Positions 60,301-64,000 of a stretch of 64,000 nt of DNA are shown here, one piece after another. Position 1 is the stretch's first letter. Each line of letters opens with the position of its first letter. The position numbers and the translations under genes are program-made. The notes under the pieces were generated by a model that was not told the origin of the DNA, ran no database searches, and worked only from the letters and a program-made list of their open reading frames with translations. The DNA is from Cichorium intybus (taxonomy: Eukaryota > Streptophyta > Magnoliopsida > Asterales > Asteraceae). The stretch spans positions 115,052,298 to 115,116,297 of the forward strand of contig CM042012.1 in the NCBI GenBank assembly GCA_023525715.1, written 5' to 3'.

Positions 60301-61417
60301 AAATTGCTCTCGGTGTCCAAAACGAACATTTTTGAACAAACTCAAGGACCAAAAATGTAATTTACTTTTTAGGACCAAAATTGCAAAAATTAGCCATACC
60401 CACAAAGCAAAAATGTTACAAGAACCTCAAATGAGGACCAAAATTTCAATAGATAGCTTTTAGGACCAAAACTGAAAAAATTTCTCTCGGGGTCCAAAAC
60501 GAACATTTTCGAACAAACTCAAGGACCAAAAATGTAATTTACTTTTTAGGACCAAAATTGCAAAAAATTAGCCATACCTACAAAGCAAAAATGTTACAAG
60601 AACCTCAAATGAGGACCAAAATTTCAATAGATAGCTTATAGGACCAAAACTGAAAAAATTGCTCTCGGGGTCCAAAACGAACATTTTTGAACAAACTCAA
60701 GGACCAAAAATGTAATTTACTTTTTAGGACCAAAATTGCAAAAAATTAGCCATACCCACAAAGCAAAAATGTTACAAGAACCTCAAATGAGGACCAAAAT
60801 TTCAATAGATAGCTTTTAGGACCAAAACTGAAAAAATTGCTCTCGGGGTCCAAAACGAACATTTTTGAACAAACTCAAGGACCAAAAATGTAATTTACTT
60901 TTTAGGACCAAAATTGCAAAAAATTAGCCATACCCACAAAGCAAAAATGTTACAAGAACCTCAAATGAGGACCAAAATTGCAACATAATGCTTTTAGGGA
61001 CCAAAACTGAAAAAAAATGTCTAAACTCAGGGACCAAAAATATATATATTTGCAGGTATGGAACATTTGCGACAGGTGGTTGTGACGGTTTTGTAAATGT
61101 ATGGGATGGAAACAACAAAAAGAGGCTTTATCAATACTCAAAGTACCCCACAAGTGTTGCTGCTTTGTCATTTAATAGAGATGGACGGTTACTCGCGGTT
61201 GCATCCAGTTATACATACGAAGAGGGGGACAAACCGTAATATATATATTTTTTATTTTCATATAAAAAATAAAAATGTTTTTTTTTTTTTTTGTATGGAT
61301 AATAATAAGGTTTATTACTTGTTTTGCAGCCATGAACCGGATGCTATATTTGTACGAAATGTGAATGAGGTTGAAGTGAAGCCAAAGCCTAAAGTCTACC
61401 CGAATCCTGCTTCTTGA
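57305..61417 (+). CDS. BUB3: mitotic checkpoint protein BUB3 (WD40), complete
   Basis: Eight exons: 57305-57424, 58015-58145, 58250-58332, 58619-58885, 58978-59053, 59163-59243, 61056-61235 and 61330-61417. All are GT-AG and total 1,026 bp, 341 residues, the normal length. The start ATG 57305 begins a GCG-rich codon run. It is a seven-bladed WD40 propeller: ISNLRFSHHSDHLLVSSWDK, VRLYDASANV, FHGG-like LHGGAVLDCCFHDD, VITGSWDKTIKCWDPRG, VVATAGRHVNVYDLRNM, the BUB3-specific RRESSLKYQTRCVQCYPNG and YALSSVEGRVAMEFFEL, then YAFKCHRKSEAGRDIVYPVN, GTFATGGCDGFVNVWDGNNK and a tail ending VKPKPKVYPNPAS. It is like Arabidopsis BUB3.1/3.2. BUB3 loads BUB1/MAD-type kinases onto kinetochores through phosphorylated MELT motifs and, in plants, also acts in phragmoplast function. 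Intron 6 (1.8 kb) is filled by a tandem array. Confidence 0.96.
59398..61050. repeat. 178-bp tandem array in BUB3 intron 6, units contain MULE-like ends
   Basis: The block GGACCAAAAATGTAATTTAC or its variants starts at 59634, 59814, 59991, 60169, 60346, 60523, 60701 and 60879: eight units spaced 177-180 bp, with a partial unit ending at about 61045. Units carry AGGACCAAAATTGCAAAAA, GTTACAAGAACCTCAAATGA and TTTTTGAACAAACTCAAG. The left edge (59398) holds GAGTAAATTACATTTTTGG, the inverted form of the repeated block, and the right edge ends CAGGGACCAAAAATATATA. This looks like a Mutator-type inverted-repeat element whose right end has been tandemly amplified. It is non-coding and falls entirely in the intron. 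Confidence 0.93.
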
Positions 61418-62414
61418 TAAAAAAGGAAAGGAGAAAGCTTTGTATTGTAGTTTGAATTGGTTATTATTTTCTTTTGGTAAAAACAATGTCATCAACAAGT
61501 GTTGTTCATGTTTGTTGTATGCAATTGCTTCTAGATGTTTATAATGTTATTTCTTTCGTGGTTTTGTATTTTCTCCGTTTGGTTGTGAAATGTTGTTTTT
61601 AGTTTGCTTGGAAAAGTTTTCAAGAGAGTGAAGTTTTCATTTTCATTTTCAGTAGAAAATTAGAAAATGTGTTTGGATGTTTATTTTTTATAGGTTTTCG
61701 TTTTCAATTTTTGTTGTTTCAAAATAATACAATATTTAATATATTTGGTTGACATGGAATGAAATCTAAACATTATAGTATAGTACTATCATTTCTTTGT
61801 ATTTCATTTGTTTGAATTGTGCATTATAGAAATGGAAGTAGGATGCTAAATATGCCAATTAACTACGATCACTCCTAAACAAACAAATAAGCAATTAATT
61901 TCCCAAAAAAATCAGGCTTTCACGCTCGAGTGTAGCCTAGGTAAAGCCCATGAGCCTTAATAAGATGACTTTAGGAGGCCTTGTGGGCCAATTTGGGTTT
62001 CAATAGGCTTGGATGGACAAGGCCTTGATTGGGTTAGGTTTTTGGGCCAGCGCCCATTCCTTTGATGGCATTATCAGACAAATTTTTTTTGATTAGAAAA
62101 CCCTAAAATTTTTTGATGGCATTATCAGACAAAAAGAACAAAATGTGAGGTCTTCTTTTGGGTTGGCCCGCAACTTAACAATAAGTACTACAAGGACACT
62201 CTACTAGCTATGAAGAAGGAGATTGATATTTGGCGTAACAAAAGCTACCTAGTAAACTCCAGAAAAAGATCATCAAAATTGAGAAGCTAATAAAGGTTGA
62301 GAAGATTCTTGTTGAGGCACAAATGAAGAAGTTGATCATTGAAGTGGAAAAGAGAAAAATCACCAAATAATTGTGTGGAACAATTAAGCTGCTTCCTACT
62401 AATGTTACTTTCAG
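61418..62414. other. region between BUB3 and the LCMT fragment
   Basis: BUB3 3' UTR at the left. GATGGCATTATCAGACAAA is present twice, at about 62063 and 62116. A Lys/Glu-rich frame (AAGATCATCAAAATTGAGAA and on, 62257-62370) ends TAA just before the next exon. It may be part of a captured fragment, but I do not recognise it. Confidence 0.4.
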
Positions 62415-63891
62415 GTTGCCAACATTTATAATTGCAGAATGCATGTTAATATATTTGGATCCTGATTCAAGTCGTGCTATTGTTGAATGGGATTCAATAA
62501 CATTTTCTACATCAATATTCTTCTTATACGAGCAGGTATATTGATGCTTCATCAAAATATTTTAACTAAAATACCCTTCAATCAAAATTCAATATGAATT
62601 GCCAACTACTCATGACTTAATTCATTAATGTAATCCATTTTGCGTTTACAGTACAATAATTATTTTTTATCTCATATGGTGAATAACTTTTCAGGATGAA
62701 TACTCCCTTTTCAAGCCATACAAGCACAAATATCACGTACCTTTTAAAGCTTCTCAAAGTAGATCGCCACTTTGGTATTCCATTAAGCGCGCATCAGCAC
62801 ACATCATTGTGCTTTCTTCTTACTCGGCATTTGGTAAAATCAAACCTTTTATTACATAGATTTTAGTTATCCATTTTTTAACTTAAATCTAAGATGAATG
62901 TTGTTTTCGAACTCTTATAGCGAAATAGCTAAAACAAGAACTTGCAAAAGTTAATAGAATTGAAACCCACATGGTTGATTAATCTCGTGCATTCGCCAAT
63001 GTACAACCATAATAACTATCATTTTATGGAAGGAGAAGGCATGTGAGTTGTGCTCGAGCCATGGTTTGTTAAATACAAAGTTGATCTTGTGTTTTCCGGA
63101 CATGTTCATTCATATGAACTCTCGGTAATTTTTTCTCACTTCTTAATTATAATCATATATAAAACCATTTAGTGTTACGTTTAAAATTTGTTTCATTATA
63201 TAGGAGAGAGTCTCAATTCGATATAACATAACCGATGGACTAAGTACTCCAGTGAAAGACCCTTTTGATCCCGTTTACATTACTATTGGTGATGGTGGAA
63301 ACATTGAGGGTATCGCTGAAAGGTAACATTATGCTCAAATAACATAAAGGATCTTCTATGATATTTGGATTAAAAAAAAGCTCACTTTTAAATGATTTTT
63401 TATTTTTGCAGTTTTACAGAAAACAACCAGATTACTCGGCTTTTAGGGAAGCAAGCTTTGGGCATGCATTACTCGAGATAAAGAACAGAACACACGCCTT
63501 ATACAACTGGCATTGTAATAAAGACAATGTGGCTGTTTCTGGCGTATATTGCTTACCAGATTAAGACGATGTTCTTTTTTCCCATTAACCACTGAATAAT
63601 TTGTGTGAATGTGAGTAAATAACCATTTTACCCTTCTAACATGCTAACAAACAAGTTTCACTATATCCATCAATTATAACAATTAAACAAACATACGCAA
63701 TTGAAAATTTGAAGTGTGTATTTTGTATCTACACTTTTAGTAATCTTGAAGTATATATTGTGCATTATCGATAATAATTAATATGTGAATTTATGTATCT
63801 TTTTTAGAGTCGAGGGTGTGGACTTTTAGGCATTTATGATACACCAACATTGCTTGCAAAGGAAAAACTTTTCCTTGACCGTGGTTGGCAG
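62415..63891 (+). pseudogene. leucine carboxyl methyltransferase (LCMT1) exon fragments
   Basis: Two separated exons match LCMT1, the enzyme that methylates the C-terminal Leu of PP2A catalytic subunit: 62415-62535, encoding LPTFIIAECMLIYLDPDSSR and then AIVEWDSITFSTSIFFLYEQ, and 63808-63891, encoding SRGCGLLGIYDTPTLLAKEK and LFLDRGWQ, each with proper acceptor and donor sites. Between them one would expect the short exon (about 16 residues of the IHPDDAFG type) that joins YEQ to SRG; I could not find it. Instead the interval contains phosphatase exons. The gene may continue beyond the window edge. As seen it is broken or chimeric; an alternative is a functional LCMT gene with an unusual intron, but the missing exon argues against that. 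Confidence 0.7.
62695..63564 (+). pseudogene. purple acid phosphatase, 3' exons, decayed
   Basis: Exon-like pieces with splice signals: 62695-62833 (FKPYKHKYHVPFKASQSRSP and IKRASAHIIVLSSYSAFG), 62921-63124 (WLINLVHSPMYN, EPWFVKYKVDLVFSGHVHSYE), 63204-63322 (ERVSIRYNITDGLSTPVKD, PVYITIGDGGNIEGI) and 63412-63564 (YSAFREASFGHALLEIKNRT, HALYNWHCNKDN). These carry the last metal-ligand motifs of plant PAPs (VxxH and GHxH), but the first three (DxG, GDxxY, GNHE) are absent from the window. Damage: exon 2 starts with a stop-containing frame and has TGA in EGEGM*VVLEPWF; the final reading frame ends in SGVYCLPD instead of the usual end. PAPs are secreted Fe-Zn or Fe-Mn phosphatases. Introns are kept, so this is not a retrocopy. 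Confidence 0.8.
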
Positions 63892-64000
63892 GTAACCAAT
63901 AAAAAATACATCTTTTATTTACAGTTAGTATTACCAAATTATAGCAATGTCAAGCAATTTTCATTGCTATAATTTGGATAGATTTTACCTAACAAGAAAA

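Noticed and set aside
59634..61050. The 178-bp array as a centromeric satellite
   Set aside because: Only eight units, confined to one intron of a single-copy gene, and units contain transposon-like ends. Length alone is not evidence for centromere identity.

Overview
Kind of organism. This is nuclear DNA of a flowering plant. It is AT-rich, genes carry many short GT-AG introns, and the genes recognised (vacuolar sorting receptor, root-hair-type bHLH factor, BUB3, ZFPL1-like protein, MATH-domain protein, purple acid phosphatase, leucine carboxyl methyltransferase) have the plant form. The mix of transposons suggests a eudicot, perhaps Asteraceae such as Lactuca, but that is inference and not proven by the sequence. 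More than half of the window is transposon-derived.

Layout. 0.2-1.07 kb: 3' part of a MATH-domain gene. 1.55-3.44 kb: PIF/Harbinger element with TAA target duplications and a transposase broken by one stop codon. 4.4-5.1 kb: one end of a CACTA-like element. 5.3-12.7 kb and 13.0-27.0 kb: two related Mutator-like elements (MULE-1, MULE-2). Each has a plus-strand transposase and, facing it on the minus strand, a GRF zinc-finger/membrane protein gene and a coiled-coil gene. MULE-1 is interrupted in an exon by a 1.2 kb CACTA element. MULE-2 is interrupted in an exon by an 8 kb, recently inserted Athila-like LTR element that lacks reverse transcriptase and integrase. 27.4-30.7 kb: complete 12-exon vacuolar sorting receptor gene. 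31.3-32.8 kb: complete five-exon RSL class bHLH gene on the minus strand. 34.1-36.7 kb: very young non-autonomous Copia element with an intact gag-protease ORF. 36.8-37.7 kb: remnant of the Myb-like ORF1 of a PIF element. 42.2-45.3 kb: ZFPL1-like gene (minus strand) with a minisatellite in one intron. 45.7-46.6 kb: long-arm inverted-repeat element. 47-54 kb: old Gypsy LTR with a complete solo LTR inside it, which itself holds a MULE-like element and long TA tracts. 57.3-61.4 kb: BUB3 gene with a 178-bp tandem array in an intron. 62.4-63.9 kb: exon fragments of a leucine carboxyl methyltransferase interleaved with a decayed purple acid phosphatase.

How the parts work together. The host genes are single unrelated housekeeping or developmental genes; no metabolic cluster is visible. 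The most system-like content is the repeated three-gene cargo of the two MULEs (transposase, GRF-membrane protein and coiled-coil protein in convergent arrangement), which resembles mudrA/mudrB in maize MuDR. Nesting gives an order of events: MULE insertions came first, and the CACTA and Athila insertions into them came later. Exon structures were deduced by eye from splice signals and homology of the translated pieces; no search was run.
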